Shown here piece by piece: positions 36,733-46,400 of a stretch of 64,000 nucleotides of DNA. This DNA comes from UA16 sp002292325 (lineage in GTDB: Bacteria; Bacteroidota; Bacteroidia; Flavobacteriales_D; Sanyastnellaceae), in assembly GCA_943788645.1 (NCBI GenBank), contig CALSRC010000016.1:1-64000 (forward strand). Reading direction: 5' to 3'. Under the pieces are notes generated by a model. It had not been told where the DNA came from, made no database searches, and saw only the letters and a list, made by a program, of their open reading frames with translations. Numbering within the stretch: the stretch's first letter is position 1; every line of letters begins with the position of its first letter. The translations under genes and the position numbers were made by a program.

Positions 36733-36764
36733 TCAAAAAGGGCCAACCCTGAGGTCAGCCCTTC
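36733..36764 (-). terminator. Intrinsic terminator downstream of pdhC
   Basis: On the minus strand AGGGCTGACC and GGTTGGCCCT form a 10-pair stem (two G-T pairs) with loop TCAG and a following T5 run. It ends the pdhA-pdhC transcript before recG. Confidence 0.8.
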
Positions 36765-36784
36765 TGTATACTGTTCTTACAAAC

Positions 36785-38056
36785 TCAGTAGCCGTTGGAC
36801 AGCATGCGCACTGGGTTCTCCAAAAAGGCCTTGAAGTCTTGCAAGAAGGCAGCTCCTGATGCTCCATCAACAGAGCGGTGATCGCAGCTCAAAGTGACTT
36901 TCATCACGTGACCTGGGACAACCTCGCCGTTCTTGACTACGGGCACTGGGTTGATGCCTCCTACAGCAAGAATGCATGAATCTGGCGCATTGATAATCGC
37001 TGTGAATTCATCGATTCCGAACATTCCCAAGTTGGATATGGTGAAGGTATTCCCCTCCCAATCGCTCGGCTGCAGCTTCTTGTCGCGTGCTTTGCCTGCA
37101 AAGTCCTTTACCTCAGCACCAATTTGCGACATGCGTTTGCCATCGGCATGCCGGACCACAGGGACCAATAAACCTTCATCCACAGAAACCGCCACACCGA
37201 TGTGGACATGCTCGTTGTATCGAATGCGATCCTCCAACCAACTGCTGTTGACCACAGGATGCTTTTTCAACGCCAATGCTGCGGCTTTCACCACCATGTC
37301 ATTGAAACTGATCTTCACCTCTCCCTCGTCGTTGATGGACTTGCGGGTTGCCATGGCCGCCTCCATGTCGATGCTCACGCTGAGATAAAAATGCGGTGCG
37401 CTGAACTTGCTTTCTGACAATCTCCGAGCAATTGTTTTACGCATTTGACTCACACCCACTTCAGTAAACCGCTCGACACCCGGTGTCTGAGCGTTTCCTC
37501 CGTGAGCCTGGAATGCCTCTACATCGCGTTTAATTACACGGCCCGCCTCTCCCGATCCAGGGATATGAGCTACGTTCAATCCACGCTCCTCAGCAAGCTT
37601 TTTCGCGAGAGGAGATGCCTTAAGTCGGTCGTTGCTTGTTGATGCGGGAGCGGGAGCAGCTGCAGGTGTGGGAGCAGGTGCAGGTGCAGGTGCAGGTGTC
37701 GCCACAACTGTTGGAGTTGGCGCTGGGGCTGGCTTCGTGGTGGGCACTGGAGCGGGCGATTCTTCTTTTGCCTCCGCTGGCACTGCAGCCTCTTTCAAAA
37801 GCGTTGAAATATCTTCTCCTTTCTCCCCCAAAATGCACAGCAAACTATCAACGGGTGCCATCCCGCCTTGTTCTACACCAATGTGCAACAAAACACCGTC
37901 GAAAAAAGATTCGAACTCCATCGTCGCCTTGTCGGTTTCGATTTCGGCCAAAATCTCGCCATTTTCGACTTCATCCCCTACTTGTTTTAACCAAGAAGCG
38001 ACCACCCCTTCGGTCATGGTATCGCTTAGTTTGGGCATTCGGACAATTTCTGCCAT
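36785..38056 (-). CDS. pdhC: Pyruvate dehydrogenase E2, dihydrolipoamide acetyltransferase
   Basis: 423 residues. The lipoyl domain (1-80) has the lipoylated Lys 43 in EIETDKATMEFES. An Ala/Pro-rich flexible linker (about 95-150) follows, then a peripheral-subunit binding domain (KASPLAKKLAEERGLN) and the catalytic domain ending LSCDHRSVDGA, which contains the catalytic His-x3-Asp. It transfers acetyl groups from E1 to CoA. It follows pdhA by 23 bases. The long Ala/Pro codon repeats produce a misleading open frame on the opposite strand. Confidence 0.95.
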   Translation of the reverse strand: MAEIVRMPKLSDTMTEGVVASWLKQVGDEVENGEILAEIETDKATMEFESFFDGVLLHIGVEQGGMAPVDSLLCILGEKGEDISTLLKEAAVPAEAKEESPAPVPTTKPAPAPTPTVVATPAPAPAPAPTPAAAPAPASTSNDRLKASPLAKKLAEERGLNVAHIPGSGEAGRVIKRDVEAFQAHGGNAQTPGVERFTEVGVSQMRKTIARRLSESKFSAPHFYLSVSIDMEAAMATRKSINDEGEVKISFNDMVVKAAALALKKHPVVNSSWLEDRIRYNEHVHIGVAVSVDEGLLVPVVRHADGKRMSQIGAEVKDFAGKARDKKLQPSDWEGNTFTISNLGMFGIDEFTAIINAPDSCILAVGGINPVPVVKNGEVVPGHVMKVTLSCDHRSVDGASGAAFLQDFKAFLENPVRMLSNGY

Positions 38057-38079
38057 CGCTGTCGTGTTCGTGTAATTTA

Positions 38080-39144
38080 TTAATCCTTGACGAAAGGATA
38101 ATCTTCGGTCATGTAGACGTCCTCATACAACTCGCTCGCATCTGGATAAGGACTGTTCTCTGCAAATTCAATGGATTCTTCTACTTGTGCTTTCACCTCT
38201 TTTTCCACCGCCTTAAGTTCCTCTGCACTGTTCCAACCTTGGGTGATCAAGACATTGCGCACGTATTCAATGGGGTCTTTCCCTTGGAATTCTCCCAACT
38301 CCTCTTTCGTCCTATATTTCTGCGGATCGGACATCGAATGCCCCTTGTACCGGTAGGTTTGGATGTCCAACAACGTTGGGCCCTCCCCTTTTCTGCCGCG
38401 CTCCGCTGCTTCTTTTATGGCGTCATGAACCGCTTCGGGACTCATCCCGTCCACTGTAAAAGAAGGCATGCGGTAACTCGCACCGAGGGTTTCGAGATCG
38501 GTTACATTGGACGTTCGTTCCACCGACGTTCCCATCGCGTATTTGTTATTTTCAATGATGAAAATGACAGGGAGCTTCCACGTCATTGCCATATTGAACG
38601 TCTCATGCAGAATGCCTTGCCTTGCAGCACCATCACCCATGAAACATAGCGTTACATGGTCCTCTTTGCGGTATTTATCTGCAAAAGCGATGCCTGCACC
38701 AAGGCCAATTTGACCTCCGACAATACCGTGACCTCCAAAAAGGTTACGCTCTTTGTCAAACATGTGCATGGATCCGCCTTTCCCTTTGCTTGTCCCGGTT
38801 TTGCGCCCATAGAGTTCTGCCATCACAAACTTCGGGTCTGTCCCGAGAACCAAGGGATGAGCGTGATCACGGTAAGCCGTCACCATTCGATCTGTTGGTC
38901 GAATGGCCTCGGAAATGCCCGCTAGGATCGCTTCTTGTCCAATGTACAAATGGCAGAAACCGCCAAATTTTTGTTGGATGTAAAGCTGTCCGCATCGCTC
39001 CTCAAACTTCCGCATGAGGTACATATCGCGAAACCATCGCTGATATACCTTCTGTGCATGAGGCAACTTGCTCGCCATTTTTGACGGCTTCTTGCCCGCT
39101 TTGGCTTTGGCTTTGGGCCGGGTGGTTGGTGTACTTGTCGACAT
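38080..39144 (-). CDS. pdhA: Pyruvate dehydrogenase E1 component, alpha subunit
   Basis: 354 residues. The ThDP-binding block GDGAARQGILHETFNMA (about 180-196) ends in IENNKYAMGTS, followed by the phosphorylation-loop-like region RYKGHSMSDPQKYR. An N-terminal basic, Lys/Ala/Pro-rich 25-residue tail is unusual. No E1 beta gene is in this window; alpha and beta are often separate in Bacteroidota. A promoter element at 39166-39173 gives a ~16-nt leader. Confidence 0.93.
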   Translation of the reverse strand: MSTSTPTTRPKAKAKAGKKPSKMASKLPHAQKVYQRWFRDMYLMRKFEERCGQLYIQQKFGGFCHLYIGQEAILAGISEAIRPTDRMVTAYRDHAHPLVLGTDPKFVMAELYGRKTGTSKGKGGSMHMFDKERNLFGGHGIVGGQIGLGAGIAFADKYRKEDHVTLCFMGDGAARQGILHETFNMAMTWKLPVIFIIENNKYAMGTSVERTSNVTDLETLGASYRMPSFTVDGMSPEAVHDAIKEAAERGRKGEGPTLLDIQTYRYKGHSMSDPQKYRTKEELGEFQGKDPIEYVRNVLITQGWNSAEELKAVEKEVKAQVEESIEFAENSPYPDASELYEDVYMTEDYPFVKD

Positions 39145-39165
39145 CGTCCAAAAGTTCTAGAGGTG

Positions 39166-39173
39166 CAAATATA
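39166..39173 (-). promoter_or_regulatory. TAnnTTTG element for pdhA-pdhC
   Basis: TATATTTG on the minus strand ends 21 bases before the pdhA ATG. It gives the operon a short untranslated leader. Confidence 0.6.
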
Positions 39174-39306
39174 GCTTCCAGGTTCTGATGAAAACCGTAA
39201 GTGAAATATGAAACAGCGTAAATTCAACTTATCGTGTCATCGTTACACCTATTTATCCCTTTAGAACGCCCACGTGCTTTGCTCATAATACGTATCTTGC
39301 CGATTC

Positions 39307-40086
39307 GTGAACCTGCAAGCTTCCCTTTCCAACCTCAGCCCGATTTATCTGAATGAAATCGAGGGAGCTGAGCTCATGAATCGCCTAGATCAGAAATACT
39401 TGATCCGGAGGGATTGGATTCCTCGATTAATCGACGAATGCAAGGCGCACTATCGAGTTCTGGAGGTGGAAGGACTTCGCCAATCTGCATACATCAATCG
39501 GTTCATCGAAACCCCCGAATACAGTTCCCTCCACGCCCATACCCGAGGAAGAAACATTCGATTCAAAGCGCGAATCCGACAATACGCCTCCAATTCCAGA
39601 GCCTTTATGGAGGTGAAAGAAAAGACAATTCACGGACAAACGCTCAAGTCTCGGATCGAAAGAGAAGGAGCATTATCCAGCAACGGGGCATTGACGGAAG
39701 ACGAAATTGAATTTTTACGACTGAATTATGGATACGCGGGACCTCAGTTGACCCAAACGACATGCGGATTCAACCGAATAACCTTGGTATCCAACGAGCG
39801 CGAGGAGCGGATCACTTTGGATACGGACATCCTATTCGAATCCGACTCGAACCAAGATGGCCTCGGAGACCTCGCTATTGTGGAGATTAAACAGGCTCGA
39901 ATCAATCGCTTTTCACCATTCCTAATCGCTTTGGAGGCCTTCCGATTTGAGCATACCCCACTAGGCCGACAAACTAGCTTGTCCAAATACGTAGTAGGTA
40001 CATTACTTTTGAACCCAAACCTGCCCACTCGTACTTACCGATCCGTGATCAAACGGATTCGAAAACTGCGAGAACAAATCAACTGA
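39307..40086 (+). CDS. VTC-domain (polyphosphate polymerase-like) protein
   Basis: 259 residues from GTG 39307. It has a tunnel-fold triphosphate-type architecture: MNRLDQKYLIRRDW near the N-terminus, RNIRFKARIRQY (basic strand), FMEVKEKTIHGQTLKSRI, ITLDTDILFES and AIVEIKQARINRFSP. These alternating E-x-K and R-x-R strands are the signature of VTC/CYTH-like proteins. In eukaryotes VTC makes polyphosphate; bacterial members are less well characterised. It is one base from the DUF4956 membrane protein, a recurrent pairing. A near-consensus TATCTTGC stands upstream. Confidence 0.85.
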   Translation: MNLQASLSNLSPIYLNEIEGAELMNRLDQKYLIRRDWIPRLIDECKAHYRVLEVEGLRQSAYINRFIETPEYSSLHAHTRGRNIRFKARIRQYASNSRAFMEVKEKTIHGQTLKSRIEREGALSSNGALTEDEIEFLRLNYGYAGPQLTQTTCGFNRITLVSNEREERITLDTDILFESDSNQDGLGDLAIVEIKQARINRFSPFLIALEAFRFEHTPLGRQTSLSKYVVGTLLLNPNLPTRTYRSVIKRIRKLREQIN

Positions 40087-40087
40087 A

Positions 40088-40699
40088 ATGACTGAAACCG
40101 CTCTACACTTAGCGCTATCTTTTGCTGGAAACCTCATTTCCTGCCTGATCATTGTTTTAGGCATATACCATGCCATATCGAAAAGAAGGGATTATGTATT
40201 CTCCTTCATTTTAGTTTCGACAGCCGTCTTTTTACTTTGTTATCTGCTTGTCGGGGTCGAAATAGATCTTGCTTTTGCTTTGGGGCTTTTCGCCATCTTT
40301 GGGATCATTCGGTATCGAACCGATGCCATTCCTATCCGTGAGATGACATATCTCTTCATTGTCATAGCGCTGTCTGTCATGAATGCGCTGGCACTGAAGT
40401 CCGCTGGCTGGCCGATGATTGTAGGAGCCAACGTGGCCGTTTGGGCCATTACATTCACCTTGGATCGACTTTGGGCAATCCGGCACATCGCCACCAAAGT
40501 CGTCATCTACGATCGGGTGGATTTAATCAGTGAAGGACGCCGCGATGAGCTCATCAAGGATTTGGAACAACGCACAGGCGTCCAAATCATTCGCATTGAA
40601 ATTGGCAAGGTGGATTTACTCCGGGATACCGCGGTGATTAAAGTCCATTTCGATGGCGATGCCCAACCTGGACACTATGAAAGCCAAAGTGGATCGTAA
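40088..40699 (+). CDS. DUF4956 membrane protein
   Basis: 203 residues. Four to five hydrophobic helices occupy about residues 8-130 (LISCLIIVLGIYHAI, FSFILVSTAVFLLCYLLVGV, FAIFGIIRYRTDAIPIREMTYLFIVIAL), then a ~70-residue cytoplasmic alpha/beta domain with GVQIIRIEIGKVDLLRDTA. The GIIRYRTDAIPIREMTYLF stretch is characteristic of DUF4956. Function not established; it accompanies VTC-domain genes and may be their membrane partner. Confidence 0.85.
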   Translation: MTETALHLALSFAGNLISCLIIVLGIYHAISKRRDYVFSFILVSTAVFLLCYLLVGVEIDLAFALGLFAIFGIIRYRTDAIPIREMTYLFIVIALSVMNALALKSAGWPMIVGANVAVWAITFTLDRLWAIRHIATKVVIYDRVDLISEGRRDELIKDLEQRTGVQIIRIEIGKVDLLRDTAVIKVHFDGDAQPGHYESQSGS

Positions 40700-40716
40700 A
40701 GTATCCGCTCAGTGAA

Positions 40717-41146
40717 TTAGCGATAGGTCTTGCCTCCTAACGAAATCGATCCCTCCTGTGCATTGAGGAGTATGGACTCCGATTTACCCACGACATAGGG
40801 TGCCATTTCAGCATCGGATGAAGCCGTATACTCGATGGTCAACTTCTCCAATGAAGAGAAGACGACGTTAAATCGGTACGTGACCTTCCCATACTTCGAT
40901 GATTCTTCATATTCCCCCGATTCGACATACGCAGAAAAAGTAAGGGTTCTCTTGGTCGTTCCGAGAGCGTCTGATGTGACGCTCGTAAACGTCTTTCCTC
41001 GCCAAAAGTTTTCACTTTGAAGCGGGGTCACCTCTGAGCTCAACCCATTACTGTCGAGCGTATTGTTCAATTGGACTGAAGGCCCTTGCGCAGCAGCTGT
41101 CGCTACCCCCCATGACCAGCACACACCATGTCAAAAATTGTCTCAT
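40717..41146 (-). CDS. Small exported protein, apparently frameshifted in a G6 run
   Basis: Two frames together make one plausible gene. The ATG at 41146 begins MRQFLTWCVLVMG, a signal peptide, but this frame soon reads into Cys/Ser-rich nonsense. The other frame begins in mid-signal (GVATAAAQGPSVQLNNTLDSNG) and runs to 40717. The switch lies at a C6 run on the plus strand (41106-41111). With five bases the join is MGVATAAAQ, a perfect signal-peptide cleavage region. The mature ~120 residues (e.g. KTFTSVTSDALGTTKRTLTF, KLTIEYTASSDAEM) are beta-rich and unrecognised. A homopolymer error or phase variation would both explain it. Confidence 0.6.
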
Positions 41147-41213
41147 TTCCTATATTTTTCTCTTTCTATTGTCAGCTGCAATCATTTTCATTCAGCTGCT
41201 TCTTACGCGAGGA

Positions 41214-41537
41214 TTACCTACCTCTCAAGTCAATGGTCTCCCCTTCCAATGCCGAAGAGAGTGTGAAGAGCAGTCGCTTGGTATTTGAGTCGTAGACGTT
41301 GTACCCTTCCTTTCCACATATTGTTACGGTTGCATCTTTCGAAACCCCACGGCAGCAGGCACCTGATGAGTTGGTTGGACCTACGCGGACTTCGACCAGA
41401 GAGCTCCCATTACCGCGAACCTTCACGCATATATCACGGACCTCGGCATCGTTATGAGAGACCGTTGAGAAACTCGAAAAAACGAGCACTGTAAGCAAGA
41501 CTGATGCGGATAAAAGGAGTTGATGAACTTGTTTCAT
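41214..41537 (-). CDS. Small exported protein, unknown function
   Basis: 107 residues from the ATG at 41537 (MKQVHQLLLSASVLLTVLVF), a signal peptide ending near SSFSTVSH. The mature ~80 residues hold four cysteines (DICVKV, GACCRG, TICGKEG), with GPTNSSGACC suggesting disulfides. The upstream extension to 41660 is not protein-like and is dropped. It is followed on the same strand by the frameshifted small exported protein 67 bases on; the two may be one transcript. No homology recognised. Confidence 0.6.
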   Translation of the reverse strand: MKQVHQLLLSASVLLTVLVFSSFSTVSHNDAEVRDICVKVRGNGSSLVEVRVGPTNSSGACCRGVSKDATVTICGKEGYNVYDSNTKRLLFTLSSALEGETIDLRGR

Positions 41538-41695
41538 GACAGTTGTATTTTTGTTTTTCTTCAAGATTGGTGAGGTAATGCACTTTATAAAAGTCGAAAC
41601 ACCCATTCCAGGAAGGGGACGTCTGATCTTGGCAAAACCAATTATTCGAAATAAAAACATTTAAGCCAGAAAACCAAAATAAGGTTTTCAAGCCA

Positions 41696-42184
41696 TTATT
41701 TGAGCTTGACTCGCTCAATCAAAACGACCGCATGTGCACTGACGCCTTCTTCCAAGCCGACGAACCCTAACTTTTCTGTCGTGGTTGCCTTGATACTGAT
41801 CTGATTCAGCTCAGCGCCGAGCAATCCCGCAATGCATCGACGCATGCCATCAATGTGTGGACTTAGCTTTGGACGCTCGAGGCATACAGTACAATCTAAA
41901 TTACCCAATTGCCATCCCGCTTCAGTCACTAGATCATAAGTGTGCTGTAACAGCTTTTTGGAATCTATGCCCTTGTACTGAGGATCCGTGTCAGGAAAAT
42001 GAAAGCCGATGTCTCGAAGTGCCAGCGAGCCAAGGAGCGCATCGCAAATCACATGCAATAAGACATCAGCGTCGCTGTGACCTACCGCACCGTGCGTATG
42101 AGGCACCTGCAGCCCACCCAACCAAAACTCTTGACCTTCTGCCAGTTGATGAACATCGTAACCGTAGCCTATTCGAATCGCCAT
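41696..42184 (-). CDS. ispF: 2-C-methyl-D-erythritol 2,4-cyclodiphosphate synthase
   Basis: MEP isoprenoid pathway enzyme that closes CDP-ME2P to the cyclic diphosphate. 162 residues from the ATG at 42184 (MAIRIGYGYDVHQL). GYDVHQL carries metal-binding Asp and His; HSDADVLLHVICDALLG (about 43-59) has the third metal His; IGFHFPDTD and TTEKLGFVG are further family marks. It lies 7 bases downstream of the porV stop. Complete. Confidence 0.95.
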   Translation of the reverse strand: MAIRIGYGYDVHQLAEGQEFWLGGLQVPHTHGAVGHSDADVLLHVICDALLGSLALRDIGFHFPDTDPQYKGIDSKKLLQHTYDLVTEAGWQLGNLDCTVCLERPKLSPHIDGMRRCIAGLLGAELNQISIKATTTEKLGFVGLEEGVSAHAVVLIERVKLK

Positions 42185-42191
42185 GGAGGAA

Positions 42192-43442
42192 TCAATCTTC
42201 CGATCCAGATTGAACCAAGTCCGCAAACTGCAGACGCAAGGTGAAGCGAAGGGTATTGGCGAGGGGATTTTGCTGACGCGTTGAAATCAAGTAGCTCAAA
42301 TCCACGGTGAAAACGGTGTACTTGATTCCTGCTCCAAGGGTAATGAATTGGCGGGCGCCTTTTGAATAGTGCTCATTGAAGAAGCCTGTTCGGAAAGCGA
42401 ACGCATCATTGAATAAGTACTCGACACCTCCACCGATGTTGAACTCACGTAATTCTTCTCGAAAAACACTCCCCTCCTCTATGGAATAGGTGCCATCATC
42501 GTTGAAGTTAACAATGCCTGGAGCATCATAGAAACTCTGGATCATTCCGGTCGCCACCCCTACATTGGGATCATAGCCGCTGATGATATCCGCTCCACTT
42601 TCTTGATCATAAATCGGTGTGGTGGGTACCAAAAGCTTATTGATGTCGGCCGTGAATGTGAGGCTATTGTAATCATCCATGAGCAGTTTCAACGCTGCTC
42701 CTGTCTTCAAATTGGTCGGAATAAAATCACGGTCAGCCGATTCGCTGTAGCTCATTTTTGCACCAATGTTTGAAATGCACATTCCCCAATTGAACTCCGC
42801 ATCTTTGCCGCGAAACTTGGCATATGGATTGGTATAGAAGGCACTCACATCCACCGCTACGGATCGCCCTGGCTTGGAATTGGCTCCCAGCACATTCGTT
42901 CCTCCGGTCAGGTTTGAATTGATGAATCGACCTGCAATTCCCCCAGAAAACCGATCACTCAGCTTCTGGCTATACCCTACGTCCAAGCTGAATTCAGCAG
43001 GCTGAAAATCCCGAATGGTCGTTCCCGTTTCGTCTGTAAAAGTGATGTTACCGAGGCTAAAGTACCGCAAGGCCCCACCCCAAGCTTGGCGCTTGTTGAT
43101 GCGACGAATGACCGAGAGGTACGCCAAATTCATGTCAGCGACCAATGCCCGAAGCCATGGAGCATATGCCAAACTAAACTCTACCTCGTTTTCTACAAAG
43201 GCCATTTTTGCTGGATTCCAATGCAGGCTGTTGCCATCAGGCGATAACGCCACTCCAGCATCACCGAGCGCTCCTGAACGAGAGTCCGGGCCAATCATTA
43301 GAAAGGGCACGGCTGTGGTGATTGTATTCAATTGAATTTGCTGGGTAACCTCACCCGGGGTCAATTGCGCATGGGAAATTGAAAAAACCGACATCAGCAG
43401 CACAGCTGCAGCAGTTATTCGGATTGAAAGCGTTTTCAACAT
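42192..43442 (-). CDS. porV: T9SS outer-membrane shuttle protein PorV (LptO)
   Basis: 416 residues from the ATG at 43442 (MLKTLSIRITAAAVLLMSV), with the promoter element at 43479 upstream supporting this start. A signal peptide ending near SHAQ is followed by a FadL-like beta-barrel: NTITTAVPFLMIGPDSRSGA, LGDAGVALSPDGNSLHWNPA, and a barrel end LSYLISTRQQNPLANTLRF. PorV carries cargo from the translocon to the PorU sortase. It lies just after porU (54 bases) but appears to have its own promoter. Confidence 0.9.
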   Translation of the reverse strand: MLKTLSIRITAAAVLLMSVFSISHAQLTPGEVTQQIQLNTITTAVPFLMIGPDSRSGALGDAGVALSPDGNSLHWNPAKMAFVENEVEFSLAYAPWLRALVADMNLAYLSVIRRINKRQAWGGALRYFSLGNITFTDETGTTIRDFQPAEFSLDVGYSQKLSDRFSGGIAGRFINSNLTGGTNVLGANSKPGRSVAVDVSAFYTNPYAKFRGKDAEFNWGMCISNIGAKMSYSESADRDFIPTNLKTGAALKLLMDDYNSLTFTADINKLLVPTTPIYDQESGADIISGYDPNVGVATGMIQSFYDAPGIVNFNDDGTYSIEEGSVFREELREFNIGGGVEYLFNDAFAFRTGFFNEHYSKGARQFITLGAGIKYTVFTVDLSYLISTRQQNPLANTLRFTLRLQFADLVQSGSED

Positions 43443-43478
43443 GTGATTCATTCTTACGAAGTAGCGCAATTTATTACG

Positions 43479-43486
43479 CAAAAGTA
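43479..43486 (-). promoter_or_regulatory. TAnnTTTG element between porU and porV
   Basis: TACTTTTG on the minus strand, 36 bases before the porV ATG. It would let porV be made without porU. Confidence 0.5.
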
Positions 43487-43496
43487 CATCATTTGG

Positions 43497-46400
43497 TTAC
43501 GGTCGTAAAACGACCAATTGATTAGAATATTGCACCGGTGTTCCGTTTTCCGGCAGAAGCGTTAACCTGAAAACGTAAACACCTGCAGGGACCTTGGGCT
43601 CCCAGCGTAAATTCGTTGCTCGGAATCCTTCTTCATGCCAAGGAAGCGACTGATAATGAACTTGTTGGCCTTTTGACGAAAACACTTCAAGAACCAACTC
43701 TCCGTTTTGGCAAGCTTGGTTATGCTCAATTGAAAATTGAAATCCTTCAACCGATGGATTTGGATAGGCCAACACGTGACCGAGCGCTGCATTCGCATCG
43801 GAGGCCACAACAAATTCCAGAACTGCTTCACCTTTGTTGTTTTGAACGTCCCAAACGACCAAATCAAGCGTATGCCGACCTGCTTCTAGCGACTCAAACG
43901 GATAGCGTACCGTTCCCTTTTGGTACGTATTTAAGTCCGTCGTATAAAAATCATTGAGCACTGTGCTTTCATCTGATTGCCCATCCAATGTTGCCTTGAT
44001 GTCATGACCAATGCCAACACCGGAAGCATTGATACCTCCTTCATCAAAAATCCGAGCCAACAACCAAGGGTTCTCGCTGGTCAGTCCTCCAGAAACAAAT
44101 GATGTGTCATTGATATAAAGCTGCACAATCGGCGCTTCATCATCCACGGAAAATTCATTGGAAACACCTCCAATGATCAAGGATTCACTCGCACCGTGGG
44201 CATCCGTCGAATCCGAAACGGCATAGGCACTGATGCGTCCATTCCCAAAGTTGTAATCTATGTCCCTCGGGACGACAAAACTGAATTCGAACTCGCCAGA
44301 CTCGACGCTCGCAACTCCACTGAACAGGACATTTCGAAATACCTGAAACGTATGCGGGTTAGGTGCCCCGTCGTTATTCAATGTCGTTATTTGAGAGCGC
44401 TTGTCGAATACTTTCACATGCACAATGCCATTGAAATCTGGGAGCACATCGCCTGCTTCATTCGAGACAAAGCCCCGAATCAAAGCCAAATCCAGCGCTT
44501 TGAGCGTGTCGGGCACTTCAGTAAAACGAATCTCCTCACGTGGATAATTGAGCCTCAAGGCCACGTCTCCGAGAAGGGAGAAATTTCGTTTGTTGCTGCT
44601 ATTTGAAACTTGAGGGTCATTCTTCGTCACACGCACTATATCACCTAGACGAAGGGGCGTTTCACCTGTATCTTCCAACGCGATCTCGTAAAAAGCGCGG
44701 TTCAGTTGTTGATTCGATCCACTGAAAACAACCCGCGTGGTAGTCAACATCGCGATGGCACCGCCGCGAGGGTTCAGCACCATCATTTCGCCAGCGGACT
44801 CCACTTCTGGATCATCAAATCGCGCGAGCTCACATGTCGCAGTCATGAACAAAGGCATCTGATCGAAGTTTTGCCAGTCTTGTATCGTCGTTGTATTCAG
44901 TAACCGTTCATGCGACCAGCCTCGCTCCCCCCCATGGCCGATGTAGTTCACAATGAGCGCACCTTCCTGGACTTGCCGGTCTACGGCAACTTGCGCATCG
45001 GGGTAACGTTCTCCACCGGGAGTACTCTCCTGAGGGTAAGCGTCCATGTAAATTTTGGTAACATCATATTGCGGGTGGTCTTCCGCAATTTTATCAGCAT
45101 GCTCATCGGAATGAACCATGTGTTCAATCTCCGTAGGGCCTCCGTTCCCGTCCATATCGTCCGAAACCAAACAAATCACATTGCGCCATGTACCGTCATT
45201 GTTCCCGATGTCATCGTTGAGGCACCCGGCGGGTTCAGCATCAGCTCTGGGGCTTTTCATGTACGCTTCGATCTTATCGACCATTTCTTCGGCCTCGGAA
45301 GCCGTACCGCAGGGAATTCGACCGACTCCAATCGCTAATTTGTCGCCAATCCCTTCTCCGTATTGATCCTCAAGGAACCCAAAATAATCATCGCTCACAT
45401 AACTACCCGTTGGACTCAAGGAGTTCTCACTTTGGTATGTAATGACGTATGGAGATGATTCCAAGTTCGAGCGATTGGCAAATGTTCCATCACCAAATAA
45501 TTGCAGATAGCGTGGCGGTTTCCAATCATTTTCCAACGCACGATCACGCAGCATCATCATTAACATTTTGATTGCCGTGGGGTCCACACTGCCACTCGAA
45601 AACTCGTCAAACACCGCTCGCTGAGTAGTCAAAAGCACCGATAGTCCCTCATCAGCATGCAGATTGGCCAGGCGTTGCGCCGCCTCCAAAAAAGCCGGGC
45701 GGGTTACAATGACTAAATCTGCTCGCTCAACTGCATGTAAATTGGTTGGAGCGGCCACTCCCTGAAATACAGGCGCTGGGAAATTCTGTCCTCGAAAGGC
45801 CACAAATCTGCTCAGGGTATCCGAATTGGACTTCCAGCTCGTCACTCCATCGGTCCATTCAGTCGGCAATTCAACCGGTTCTGTTGGATCCGTTATGTCC
45901 CACAAGCGCGTTGATTCGTCTGCCCCATTCATGGAGTATTCGAGTATTCCAAGACCGAATTCTTGGGACTGAAAGTGCAACGCGTTCCCCGAAAATTTCA
46001 AATGGCATTCTTGTTCCACGCGGATGTAATCCAACCACCCAACTGCTTCTGACACGGAAGGTTGAAACACAAGATTTACGGACACACCCGCATTTTCCGC
46101 ATCCAATCCTGACGCACTCGCTATTGATCCTGCGCCCGCTGCTGTTGCCAAATTGGCCACATTACTCGTGGAAGTGGCACTCGTATAAGAAGGGGATGCC
46201 TGCAACTGCACTTGACCGGCAGTCAATTCAAACGGACTGGACACGCCCATCGATTGAACAGCTACTCGAACATGGACCTTTCCTGGCCTTTCAGTCGCAT
46301 AAGGCGTTGCAAAATTAAAGGTCCTCGCATTGACTACCCCGAAGGATTCGCCAAACCACTCACGACCAGATCGATTGGGACTCTCCAGCTCTTGTTCATG

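Noticed and set aside
37640..37750. Short tandem gcaggtg-type repeats that could look like a CRISPR or minisatellite
   Set aside because: They are the codons of the E2 flexible linker (Ala/Pro), in frame, with no spacer structure.
37636..38649. A 337-codon plus-strand open frame opposite pdhC and pdhA
   Set aside because: It is antisense to two intact, well-recognised enzymes; its low-complexity Gln/Val stretch mirrors the Ala/Pro linker codons of pdhC. No start signal or family match.
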